Of a stretch of 64,000 bases of DNA, positions 1-12,026 are shown in pieces. The stretch's first letter is position 1, and each line of letters opens with the position of its first letter. The DNA comes from Climacteris rufus (taxonomy: Eukaryota; Chordata; Aves; Passeriformes; Climacteridae). The notes under the pieces were generated by a model. The model was not told the origin of the DNA, made no database searches, and worked only from the letters and a program-made list of their open reading frames with translations. Both the position numbers and the translations under genes were made by a program. Where the stretch lies: the NCBI GenBank assembly GCA_013398175.1, contig VZRZ01008266.1, positions 1,106,602 to 1,170,601 of the forward strand, read 5' to 3'.

Positions 1-787
1 GTGCATACATTCACACGCATCCACAAAAACCCAAGCACCACTTAGCACCCTGGCCATGACAGTGATTAAACACCAGAGATGAAACTGGATCTATAAATAA
101 CCAAGTGTGCTTGTTGTGGAATTGGCCTCTCCATCACATTGGGTTAATTACAGCTGGGGGGGATAGCCCTGGGTACCTTGGCAGCACCGCACTGGTACCC
201 GAGCGTGGACACCACAAACAGTTATTAACTGCAGCACCACATCAGTCCTATTTGAGTCATAAGCACTCTTTATTCCCTCACAAATTCACATTAAAAAGAA
301 TAAACCACTAAAATACTATGTAGCCAAGTAATGAATCAACAGAGGTTCTCGCCACTGATGCTGCAAATCAGGTGATGATGAATGAAAGAATATTTGTTTC
401 AATGTATTATTAAAAATCAGATTGCATTCAACACCATTAAGGGAAGGTTTTTAGGGACTGGGTGCTAAACGAAACTTTCATTTCCTCTGCTGTTTTGTGT
501 GCACATGTATTTGCACAGACAGAACTCCCCATGTGAGACAGCAGACACTGGCAGCAACAGACGACAGAGTAACACCAGTGAGCCTGGCAGCAGAGGTACC
601 CCCATTCCACGGATGCCAATCACTGAAATGAGAATGCTGAAGGCAAAGGACAGCTCATCAACACAGTTAGGGGAGCTTTATAATCTTGGATGTTGTGGGC
701 AGGGAACCAACAAGAGCAAAACACAGGTTCACAAAAACCTGCATTTGAATAATTCTTGGTTTTGCACAGCAGAAGGCAGAGCTCCAA

Positions 788-801
788 ACACACACACACA
801 G
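788..801. repeat. (CA)n microsatellite, short
   Basis: About seven uninterrupted CA dinucleotides, inside otherwise unique sequence. It is a short tract of the kind that is common in vertebrate genomes. Confidence 0.8.
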
Positions 802-1527
802 ATATACCTGCAGATACTGCTTTGGCCAATGTAAGCTCCTGTACAATTTGGCTAACAGAGGCCCTCATCACATTAAGATATTTCCCTGTAAAATTCCCTT
901 TGTATATTTCCTTATAAAATTTCTTATATGGGAGTTTTACAAAAGGGAATTTTAGTTTGTTAAATATAGATGGACAGCCCATTAACACCAAAATATTTCT
1001 GCCATAGTTCGCCAATTATTTGCTCTCTAAACACATTACTTAGAAAGAGCAAGTCAGGACAGGAGAAAGTATGGAAATGGTCATTAAGCGACACAGACCA
1101 GAACACAAATTGATGGTTTCAACTACATAATGGGGTTTTTATCAGCTCAAATTCCCGCTGGAAACAAGTGGTTTTCATCTGTACTTGCCATTACTATTTT
1201 GGCCAATTTCCATGTTTTCATTTTTGTATTGCCAAATTCTTTCAATAATAGGTATTAACCCTGAGAGATAAGTCTTGATTGAGGATGCAGAACAAAAACC
1301 AAGGATATAAACAGTGTAATCTTATTTTGTCCATATGCTTCGAAAATTTTTCAGAGGTCCATGAGAGAACCAAGAAAATTATATTAACTCTTCTAGCACC
1401 CTGGGGGGCTCTGATGAAGACCAAATCCACCTAAAAATTGTCAGAAGCCCTCACTGCTTTTCATCTATGTTGTAGAAGCATTTTTTTTGTGAAAAGTCAT
1501 CACTCTTCATCTCTCACACAAGGGTTA

Positions 1528-1603
1528 TTTTTGGTTTTGCTTGTCTGTTTTGGTTTGATTTTCGAGTTTGGTATTTGTTTTCTTTGGGGCTTTTGTTTGT
1601 TTT
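1528..1603. repeat. G/T-rich low-complexity block
   Basis: A strand-biased stretch made almost entirely of T runs broken by single or double G, with few A or C. A similar block follows at 1,935-1,972. On the minus strand both read as A runs broken by C, which could be the eroded A-rich tail of an old retroposed sequence, but no recognisable body lies next to it. Confidence 0.6.
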
Positions 1604-1934
1604 AACTACACTATCAGGCTTCAATTGCTCTCTAAATATTACTAAGCCAAGCTTGCTTTCTGTAACAGAAGTTGTTTCTCAGTCTCCACAGTAAATGACA
1701 GAGGGGTACTTCCAAAATGTAACTGGAATAACAAGATAGAAATCTAATTAAAATCTATCAAGCATTATTGATATGTTAAATGGTGTTTTCCAGATACCAT
1801 CAATTGTTCATTTAATTTTAGCCAAATAACAAATAAATCAAGGATTTATATTGAAATCCCTCATTCAGGAAGACAGACTCTCTAAATTTTAGATCAACAT
1901 ATTTGTCCTAAATACCCAGCAGTTTTGTATGTAG

Positions 1935-1972
1935 TGTTTTGTTTTTTTGGTTTGTTTTTGTTTTGTTTGTTT
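1935..1972. repeat. (GTTTT)n-like low-complexity tract
   Basis: An imperfect repeat of GTTTT and GTTT units, about 38 bp long. No flanking element body was recognised. Confidence 0.75.
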
Positions 1973-4900
1973 GAAAAAACTTCTTTCACCTGTCTGAAGA
2001 TTCTGATCAAATAATTTTACAACAATTACACAACATTCACACAGTTACAGCAACAACATCCAGGATTAAGGACAAGAAGCCCTATTTTTCCATGATGTGG
2101 GTATTACTTTTTTATTTTTTTACAATATTCTTTAGTCCTCTCCCTCCATTTAAAATATGCTTTTACAGAAACCAGCAGAGCAAACCTGAAATACAAATGA
2201 CACAGCCTAATTCCCAGAGGAAGACAACTAAAGATCATTCAGTGCTACTTAAACAGTCTAAAGATGTAGAGACTGTTTTTCTTAAAACAGAAAATGGACA
2301 AGTGCTACATTTCATAAATAAGATAAATAAACAGAGTCTCAAGTGCAAAGTAATTTATAGCATAGTTGAATAGCACAAAGAAAACAAACAATATATAGAC
2401 AAGAAAAATCTTCTTAGGAATCAGTAACATTTATAGTATTTACCTGCTTATCTAAAAATTTATTAAAGCTGCCCTAAGTCATTAAGTCTTCTGTTCTGGC
2501 TGTGTCAAAGACCTCCAGGAGTGCCACTTGCTTTGCTATATTTGCTTTTTGCTTGTGTTCACACTAAATGAACACAAACCCCCACCATGACTTGGTGGAC
2601 TTGTCATTCACAGCTGTGGGTGACAGTCAATAGAAACTTAATTCTGTGTACTATGGTGGGGAAAACCAACAAGTTCTGGGCACACCTCCAAAACTGCAGG
2701 AGACTTTCCTCTGTGCCATTTTGCATCAACTGGTTTGTGTCTTTGGTTTTATTTGGCATTTTTTTCTGAGAAATCCTTCTGAAGCAAAACTTGATGGGAT
2801 AGATTTATTCTCCAATGTAACCAGCTTATTTATCATCACCCATCCTATATAAATCATAACAAAGTAAGTCCTACTTGCATTGGATTGAAAGGAAGTCACT
2901 TCTTTTGTTACAGAAAGAAAACAGTAGACAAGCTCAGTGAGAAACAGAATGTTTAACAGTTTTGGCAACAGATTCTCTGCTTGCCTTTCTGTTTTGTCCC
3001 ACTTCTTGGATACGGGGAACTCTACATTCCAGTGGAAATCTACCCACACAGCAACTTTACATCTGCTCACAGAGCCCTGAAAGCCCTCAACATCATGAAT
3101 GACTCCATTAAATTAATTAAATCATCAATATGGCTAAAATTAAGCCCATGCTTCAAGGGTACTGATGAACTAGATCTTAATCCAAAGCCCATGAAATGCA
3201 AAAAAAGTTTTCAATTTCACTTCAGCAAGCTTGGGCTTCAAAGTGCTTTGGATTTTAAGTGCTCTCATCAACTAGTTGTGAATGTTTCGTGACAAAACAG
3301 ATGTACATTGTACCTTTTTAATGTTTAGCAATTTAGCTTTTGTTTACCAAAAATTTCAAGTTGGATAATCACAATCAACATTTACAGCAGGAATTCCCCC
3401 TGGAAATGTAAAGCTAAATCCCTGACAGAATTTTTTCTTTCTATAAAGAAAATAAAGAAAACAAAACAAAAAGCTCACACGCCCCCTCCGTGAGACAGTT
3501 TGCTTATTATCTGTGAACTGGCAAACACTCAAGCTCACTGGTACCCAACTGAATGTTGGACCTCTTTGTTTATTATAAATCCAAGCTATTCTCTTTCAAA
3601 CCCATCGCTCATATAATGAAGAAAATTGCCTTTTGACAGTTTAAGGATTATAGTCTCTTGCACTACCTATTAATGGTAACACCAATCACTTTCCTTTTCC
3701 ACAGCTCTTCCTGGAGACTAATGATGCTTCCCTTAAAAGAAAATTTGAGATTGCCTTAACATTTCTTCCCTTATGTTGTCCTTAAGGCTGTCAATTTAGT
3801 CCAATAAAGATGAAAAGGGACAGAAAACCTTCCTGTTTTCATTTCTCTGCTGCAAATAAGGTACCGAAACATCATCTTGAACCAAACCGTTTTTGAGATT
3901 CATTTTCCTGCAATTTAACACAACGAATCTGTGATACTGGCTTGTGTTGCAAGTTGAGTCTTATGTGGGTAAAAGCTCTTCATCAGTACAGAAGTACTTG
4001 TTATAATCTGACTGGCCATTCATTATTATATTGAAGATGCTGTTACACTTGTTACTGTATAAAGCTTTCTGATGACATCCTATGCTTTTCAATGTACCTA
4101 CAGCCTTTTCCTCTGATCAGAGATGCATTGTTACACTACCTATAACCAGCATCAAAAGAATCCAGGTTTTATATTATTATTGCAAACTCTTATGCCACTA
4201 AACAAATCCATTTTCTAATCACATCATTCCTATTGTGTTACCATTCAGAATAGGGATTCTTATCCAAAGGAGATTGGCTTTTCAGATGCTGCAGTATTTA
4301 ATATTATCCTATTGAAAGATCTCCATAGGGACAACAATCACAGCTATATTAATGTAAATAGTAGTAGCCACTATTCGGAAATCAAGATGTTTTCCTGGTC
4401 ATTTGTATTTTAATCTCATGGAGACTTTATGAGAAGTTTTGGTCTCAGTGCACAAAGATGTGATCAAATGCAACATACATAGTTAATGTGTTCCTTCCAT
4501 TAAAGTCCCCTTTCACTTACCTAGTCAAACTGGGTTTTATTCCCTTTGCATTTTACAATATTGCCAGGGCAAAACTGATGCTCCATTCCACCTGTGTCAT
4601 GTTTGAATTTCTGTTTCTGTATCAATATTTGTACCACAAAGCACAACCCTGCTGTAGATATGAAAAGCCTGCTGATTATGAATAATGTTCACTCTCCTAC
4701 TTCTATCTGAAAAAACCAAACAAATCTAAGTGTGCTCCTCAGACACACGTGGTTCAACAATAAGATCTGTATTTGCAGCTTTCCATATAATTTTTTCCAT
4801 GGTTCCTGTCCAAATTGTGGTTACTTATTTTTGCCAGTGCCACAAGATTTGATTGTTTTTTATTTCACTGTTTTTTCTTATTAAGTCACAGCTTATGGCA

Positions 4901-7010
4901 GAAATATTTAACAGTCACATCTTCTATGCTATCCTGAAAAATTAAGGCACTGCATACAACCATTCAATACTGTTACTAAAAAATATGTATTTTAAGAGGA
5001 TTAAATATAAAAGATCACAGGCTGGGTTTGATGAGGTTCTAGATCACAGCTTTTAAACAGAAGAGTTCACTTTTTTTTTTACAATGAAATCCTACAATGA
5101 CACACCACAGAGAAATAAAAATGTGGCCATGTTCAGGTTGAAAGTCAGTAAGTCTGAGAGACAAATTTTATTTTCAAAGTCTGCTTTGAACTCAGATAGT
5201 CCCAATCAAGTGCTTTGGATCCATATTAGGCCACATTTTGTCAAACCATACTGCAGCACTCTTATATGCCAAGCAAGACATCATCTATTCCTTCTACAGA
5301 TAGAAACTCCCTTCAGCAAAATCTCCTTCTTTAGTAAAACCTGTAAAAAAGTAACACAAAATAAATAAACAACAACAAAATTCCCCAACAAAACAGTTTA
5401 TCCATCAAAACATTGTTTTCCACAGGAGGAATAGAATTGAAAATTTTTCTGAGTAATTCCCCAGTTCGACAGATCTTATTCACAAAATCAAAGATTTTTT
5501 TTAGAAACTGAGAAGAACCTCCCATGTGTGTTCACTATTTCTTTTTTGACTTACATTTGCTGAATGGAGCAATTTTTTATTATAACCTAAAAACATCATT
5601 TCTAACTGTGTCATTATCATTTCTATAGTTCAGTTCACCTAATGCCTTTCCTAAAAGGTCTGTTCCTGTTAAAGATAATCTCAAAATTCCACATGACATC
5701 ACTGGGACAAGGATCAGATTTGATACACTGTTCAAAACAGTGGAGGAACAGATGGATTTAATGAGACTCTCCTTGGGGAAAAAAAAGAAAAAATCCATTA
5801 TGTCCATAATATGAATGATTTGCATACACTATAGACATGTCAGGGCTTATTATTATTTAAATGTTTCAAACTCCTCCTGCTATTAAAAATTATTTCAATG
5901 TGTCAAACACTTCCAAATACACCAATTGTTTCCAAAATTCAGAGTTTTAGCACACAAGGGGTGTAGAGGTTTTGGCTGGCATGAAAAAAAAAGATTAGCT
6001 GCATATGCCCATGCCATTAATATTACAAAGGATCAAACTCAGATATGCGTGAAACACTTCCATTCCAAAAGAGAAGCAGTCTGTTTTCCACATAATTACA
6101 CTGCCCAGTGGCTTTATTAATGAGCATCTAATAATTTATACACTCAGCAAACAGCAGTGATTGGTGTTTTGTTGTGATCTCTGTGGGAGAGTGTTAATTT
6201 CTGTCATCTTTAATAACTCTTTTATGGTCCTACAGAAGCATCCACAGTGCTCAGGGTGCAATACCCAAAACCAAAAGTGCTCCCTCTTGTACAGGTTGCA
6301 GTTTTGTTTCCAAGTGTGAGAGCTGAGGTTTTCCATAGCAGACACTGGAAAAGCACCTTTATCCTTTGTTTTCTCATTATACTCTTCTGAAAACTCCAGG
6401 TCAATATTCCACCCATCACTTAACTGCCAACATAAATAGTATGAATTTAAACTCCATCTAACACAAGTATTTGTAAGAAAAAATCTAATGGTTGTTGTAA
6501 GGAATGAAAAATTAATTATTTGGGAGCTCTACATGGACGTGGATTTCCCTGTAGGATCAGTGCTCTATTTATTAAATGACACCTTGATCACTGCCAGTAG
6601 GTAACTTTAATGGAGTCACTGATTCAAATCAGTTAGGATTTCATACTTAAATTCTATTTCCTCTATCCCAAGGAGGGATTGAAATCTCCAGCCATTACAA
6701 GCATTGAACCATGAAATCTATACTCTATTTCCCCCAGTAATAAAAGGTCTCAGTTGTCTACATCAGTAATAAAATTCCCTAAGCCTCCAGTTTCCAGATC
6801 AGCAGACTGGCAATGGGGGACAATTCAAGCAACCTGCATCCTCCATACTTATAGCAATGTGTAAGTTTATGATTGACAGACAGCTGCAGGACAGTTTAGT
6901 GCAGGAAAAGTTATCAGCTCACAACTTCATTCTCCATAGAATGCTACCATCTAATTAGCAGTCTCCCAGGAGATTTCTCTCAACATACAGAAGTTCCTTT
7001 CCTAGCTTAA

Positions 7011-7094
7011 AAAAAAAACCAACACAACAAGGGGGGGGAACTGTTAAGGACAAAAAAAAAGCTCCAAAATTAAAAAAGAAAAGAAAAAAATAAA
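7011..7094. repeat. A-rich / purine-rich low-complexity tract with a G8 run
   Basis: Several A runs of 7 to 10 bases are interleaved with an uninterrupted run of eight G at 7,031-7,038 and an AAAAG-like purine repeat to about 7,094. The tract is very purine-biased on the plus strand. Confidence 0.8.
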
Positions 7095-10000
7095 ATGGTA
7101 AGAGCTCATTTTGAATTATTGAAATCCACACTCAAAGGATGTCATAAGCAGATAATGTAATGACCTATGAATATTTTAAAATATTAGAGTCCTACTTCTA
7201 TAATTTTTATTTGAAGCAATAAAAACTAAAGATCCCCTTCAAATTACCACAGCAGTGCTTCCCCTAGATAAGCAATGTACATATACACCATTATATTGCT
7301 TACAAAAGTATTTAACCTAAAGGTCAACTTGAATTCAGCTTTCATACCAGGGTAAAAGTGCAGCTAAACCACTCATTTCAGCAAAATTTGTCTATATTTA
7401 TAGTTGCACAATTCAGTAGCTCTGAGTTCACTCCAGATCTGGGTCTGCTAAGGCTTTAATTCGTTTGATCATTTGAAGAAGGAACAACACACTAACGAGT
7501 TATCAAAACACTGTCCCATTGCTACAAAACACAGGAGTTACACTTGCAGCCCTTATTTCACACCTGCATTTATCTTTCCTAAAAACCTTTGAATCAGCAA
7601 GACAGTGGTACAACCTGGCCCAGCAAATCAATGCAACTTCTCCCAAGTACTGCAAGCCAGGACAAAACTGCTTATGAATTTAACTTTTTCAGGATGCAAA
7701 ATTAGAGCAAACTAACATACAAAGGCACATTTATCAACAACAAGCTGCTCCCAAGAGTGGCACAATAATGGTTGAGAACCAAATGGGCAAAAAAGGCAAG
7801 TTTACATTGCTGGTAGTGATCTCACCACGTATTTTAACCAGCATATAAACAATGCTCCTGCTTCCAGCAATGGGCAAGGCTTTCCGTTCTCATGTCTAAG
7901 GGCTTCAGTGAGCACTTAAAATTTCAACAACCAAATCAGGAGTAAGGTTTAGAATATTTGATGGTTTGCCTATACACAGGAGCGCACACACACATTTAGA
8001 ATACCTACCCAATTTCCATCTGAGTACCATTTTTAATTTGTATATTCCACATTCTCGACATGAAGTCTACAGCTCACTAATTTTTCTCTCTGCTTTGCTT
8101 TTGGCCAGTAATCAAATTTTCCATTAAAATGCTGATATTCTTCAGTTGCTGCTCCACTTTACCAATAATCTGGAAACCAACTGTAGCCACAACTTATCTC
8201 AACATGTTAATAGGTTGGTTTACACTGTTATCACTAATGAATTAAGTTCATTTTCTTGGAAAAGCAATAATAAGAGTGCACACACCTAAAATAAGCCATT
8301 CTGCTTCACATGCAACATTATGTATTGTTCTATAATTCAGTGTTGAACATAGTGCCAAACAGCCAAACTGCAAGACATCAACATATAATTTCAATATCAT
8401 TACTCCAGTAAGTACTAACATGAATTTAATGTCCAATCCTGCCTAACTCCCCCATTCATACAATCTACAGATGTCACAAAGCTAGGAGAGTAAAAGTAAC
8501 CATGTTCTAATTAGGTTTAAATTACCCTGTTTTACTTCCCCCACTGAGAAGCAGCTCTTATTATCAGTCCTGATTCAAAGTCATCATTCATGCAAAGTTT
8601 CATTTGCTCACATGAGCAGACTCTGAACTCAGGGCTTCTACTCAGTAGTAATCCTACCACAGATGGTCCAGAACAAAGGCAGGAACTACTCAGTAGGGCT
8701 CCTACTTGCACATGCAATAAAATAATATTTACATGATGCATTTATTATGGTATAGAAATTTGGAGCCCTCAGTAAGCTCATACCTACCAATTTTACAGTG
8801 TATCATATGTAATAGACATCATACATACACAAAGGTTCCAAGCTTAGGTAAAGAAAACGTCAATCTTAGTCAAGAAATACAAATAAAATTATTTTCGGCA
8901 CCAAGCACATTTGAACGGCTGGCTATACAGACATATATACCAAATTACCCAAAAAAAGCTATTATTTAGTAGCATAATGACAATTTTTAATATTATTTGG
9001 CTTAAGTGTGTGGCTACAACACCCAGTCATCAAACGCTCTGCAAGATACTTATTGAGTACATACCAAAAAAATGCTTGCTACACATCAGATCCTTTTAAT
9101 AAGTGGTGAACATTTGTCCTCACGAGGTTTTGCCTGTATCCGTACAAACTTTCATTTGGCCTCTTTTACAGAGACCAAATCCATTTGGTCCACTGTTTAG
9201 AGACCATTATGAAACAGAGGGAGCAGCTGTCCAGACAGCCCACCCCAGAATCTGAATGTCATAGTGGTTCTTGCAGCAAAATCAGTGAAACCTGTCCTCC
9301 CCTTCCCCAGACAGACACTTGAGAGGAGCTGTCAGGGGCTTATATGGCCAGCTGTTATAACCACCCATCTAGCAAGCTCAATTTCTAAACCCGGTGACTT
9401 CTTGTTTAAATGCTTGTTTGGAAAAACCCAAACGATGTGTGCACAAAATACTCACTGACATCTGACACCAGGGCACTGCCCTGAGTACTCCAACTCCAAC
9501 TGCAATCACATGTAGCTATTCACTTTGGGCTGTAAACTATGGCTAAATACATATTCCACCTTTATAACCAGCATTTAACTCAGCCCAGCTCTGCACCCTG
9601 CCTTGGCAAGAACAGATGAAGACTTTCCAGAAGCCCTTCCAAGTTTCTTTTCCTGTCCTTAGAGATGACATTCCCCTGGAGAGCATCCCTTAACCCTCTC
9701 TAGCCTGAGCCACCACATTCCAGTCGCATGCGTTGCTCCAAATTTGAGCTTCATTCACAGCACCAGTTGATCATCCACACTGACCCTACACTACACTGCA
9801 GTTCAGTAGGCCACTGGAATTTCTCAGCTCCTTAAAAATTTAAAATCTGACTCACAAGATGATGGTTATGGGCCTTACTCTAATAATGGCAGAAGCATTA
9901 ACAATCTGTTTCAGGGAGACAGGTAAGTTCCATTTTATTTCTCAACGTTTTATAGCTGAGATCATGAATTTTCAACAGCAGTACCACACTGTATATTCTT

Positions 10001-10883
10001 TCTTCAACTGCACAGAAGGGACAGTCACGTTTGACTTTTGTAGCATTGCTACATACTTTGAAAATTGTGTTCTTATAGTAAGAATAAAGGAAAATAAAAT
10101 TACAAAATTAATCTGAAAGATGCTAAACTTGAGTTATAAGAGAACCACAATCATTAATAATTCTTAAATATAACCACAGAAATACTGATAACAGTGATAG
10201 AAAACATGTCTTTCTACTCAGTTTATTCCAACTGTGCAGGAAGAATCAATGTTTTCTTGTAAAAACTAAGATTAACAACAGTTTTAGCTAACAGTTAACT
10301 AGATCTGTTCGGATGTTAGATTGAACAGATAAACCTTGATGGGCAGCATGTGAGCTTTCAGGCAAAGCTTTAACTCCTTGTTTACTACAACATCTAAATA
10401 AGACTTCTAACATTGCAATAAAAGAGGTGTACTTGGTTTTCTCTGTGTCAGTAACTCCATGGGCTGAATTCTTGTAAACCAAAGAGAGAAGCATTACACC
10501 AAACATTTAAGAGTTACAACATAAATATTTTAAAGTGTATTTCACCATGATTTTCCAACCCCGTAAGCAAGAAGACTCCACTTCGTTTTTATCATAAAAA
10601 GATACTTTTGACTACCTAGTTTCTACCAAAATGCCCCATACTGAAAAAAAAAAAAGAATAGATTCTCAATGCTTGTTAGTGGTTATATAAACTGGTGCAT
10701 CTTGCTTTTTTCTGATGGTAGAATATGGAAAGGACACTGACTTATCAGCTGTGTACACCTGTGTTCAAAGCCAGTTTATGTGCATTTATCAACTTTAAAT
10801 TCTGAACCATGAACATTTGAAAGTTCCCTACAGACATACAGATGACTGCACAACTACAGTAGCCAGATGGGTGTGGTCATGGA

Positions 10884-10896
10884 TTTTTTTTTTTTT
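10884..10896. repeat. Poly(T) tract
   Basis: An uninterrupted run of about 13 T bases, with nothing recognisable beside it. Confidence 0.85.
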
Positions 10897-11698
10897 GGAA
10901 GGGATTTTTGTTTGATTATTATGTTCCAAGGAGTTGTTTTTGTACAACCTTCACTATGCACATCTTTGGTCTGACATTTTTTCTATAAATGAAGAGCACC
11001 TGTATTTTTAGTATCACATAAAGTTATTATTGCTTTATCTTAAATGGGGACTTGCTTTCAATTAAAGTGTGCATATGTTCACTTTGGCAAATTGAAGTTG
11101 ATAGAAATGTATACCATCTTTTGAAATTAAGCAGCAGAACACCAATGAAAAATCCATCAACTCTTAACTAGTAAGTACTCCCAGTTCTGCAGAAACAGAA
11201 ATTAAGCACAATAAAAATGCTGCAACTCACTATATACACATACTAGATTTTTTTAATAAACATTATTTCCAACATGCAGCGCTATGACCCAATTAATTGC
11301 ACATAATTAAACAGAATCACAAATATGGTGTGGCTGCTGAGTACAAATACTAAGAGCCCTCAGGGGATGAAAAAATTTAAAAATAACCTTAATTTGTTCA
11401 GACAACATGAACTTTACGCCAGTGAAAATATCATTAGAGGTGGGTGTTCTAATCTACAGGTTGAATGGTGCTAACACACACTGAAGGATTTACTCTAGAG
11501 CTTCCCATTTGTAGGATGTGATTGTACACAGGGATGTTCTCATTGCTGCTGAGCAGGGTTTACACAGTCAAGGCCTTTTCTACTTCTCACACCTTCCCAG
11601 CAGCGAGAAGCTGGGGGTGCACCAGGACTTGGGAGGGGACATACCTGGGACCAAGTGACCCAAGGGATATTTCACAGCAGATGGAATCACACCCAGCA

Positions 11699-11704
11699 TA
11701 TAAA
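11699..11704 (+). promoter_or_regulatory. TATA box inside the LTR
   Basis: TATAAA within GCATATAAAGCTGGG, at the position expected for the U3 promoter of this LTR family. Whether it still drives transcription cannot be told from sequence. Confidence 0.6.
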
Positions 11705-11881
11705 GCTGGGAAAGAAGAAGAAACAGGGATGTTCCAAGGATGACATTTGTCTTCCCAAGCCACCATCATGAGTGCTGGAGCCCAGCTACCCTGGGGATGG
11801 CTGAACATCTGCCTCCCCATGGGAAGTGGTGAGAGAATGCTTCATTTTGCTTTGCTTGTGTGCACAGCTTTTGTTTTACCC

Positions 11882-11887
11882 ATTAAA
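11882..11887 (+). terminator. LTR polyadenylation signal ATTAAA
   Basis: The ATTAAA hexamer lies about 180 bp downstream of the TATA box and just before the conserved CTCAACCCACAA segment, matching the R/U5 layout of the family. It is the common single-base variant of AATAAA. Confidence 0.55.
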
Positions 11888-12026
11888 CTTTTATTCTTTA
11901 TCTCAACCCACAACTTGTGTCACTTTTCTAATTCTCTCCCCCATCCCACAGGGGTTTGGCCTGGGGCTGGCGCAGGAGTGAGGGGCTGTGTGGGGCTCAG
12001 TTCCCAGCTGGGCTGAAACCACAACA

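Larger units (their letters stand above)
1..11524. other. AT-rich non-coding DNA (intronic or intergenic)
   Basis: No gene is recognised here. Reading frames on both strands are short and resemble no protein family I know. The stretch holds simple-sequence tracts (a G/T-rich block near 1.5-2.0 kb, an A/G-rich block near 7.0-7.1 kb, short A or T runs near 10.6 and 10.9 kb). A somewhat GC-richer patch at about 9.24-9.80 kb shows no repeat signature I can name. If the CpG island near 15 kb fires on the minus strand, this whole stretch would lie inside or beyond its first intron. Two weak exon-like segments on the minus strand and one on the plus strand are described as findings. Confidence 0.7.
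11524..12026 (+). mobile_element. Solo-type LTR of an avian endogenous retrovirus
   Basis: About 500 bp matches, from memory, an LTR family widespread in bird genomes. Recognisable parts in order are: a block reading GCTGAGCAGGGTTTACACAG near 11,548; a GGGATATTTCACA block near 11,662; a TATA box (TATAAA) at 11,699-11,704; a GTCTTCCCAAGCCACCAT block near 11,750; CCATGGGAAGTGGTGAGAG near 11,817; a polyadenylation signal ATTAAA at 11,882-11,887; the conserved TTTATCTCAACCCACAA stretch; and a terminal AAACCACAACA ending about 12,026. The spacing of TATA box and poly(A) signal fits U3-R-U5 on the plus strand. No gag, pol or env coding sequence and no second LTR lies nearby, so it looks like a recombination-derived solo LTR or a 5'-truncated one. 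The 5' boundary is uncertain and I could not identify target-site duplications. The exact subfamily (ERVL- or ERVK-like) is not resolved. Confidence 0.82.

Noticed and set aside
620..1015. 131-codon minus-strand frame
   Set aside because: No recognisable domain or splice context. A frame of this length is expected by chance somewhere in 64 kb on two strands.
8813..8846. Exon-like segment with acceptor CCAATTTTACAG near 8,797 and donor TTAG/GTAAAG near 8,846
   Set aside because: Two frames are open and neither looks distinctive; the donor is mediocre. I kept it only as an illustration of how often such coincidences occur.
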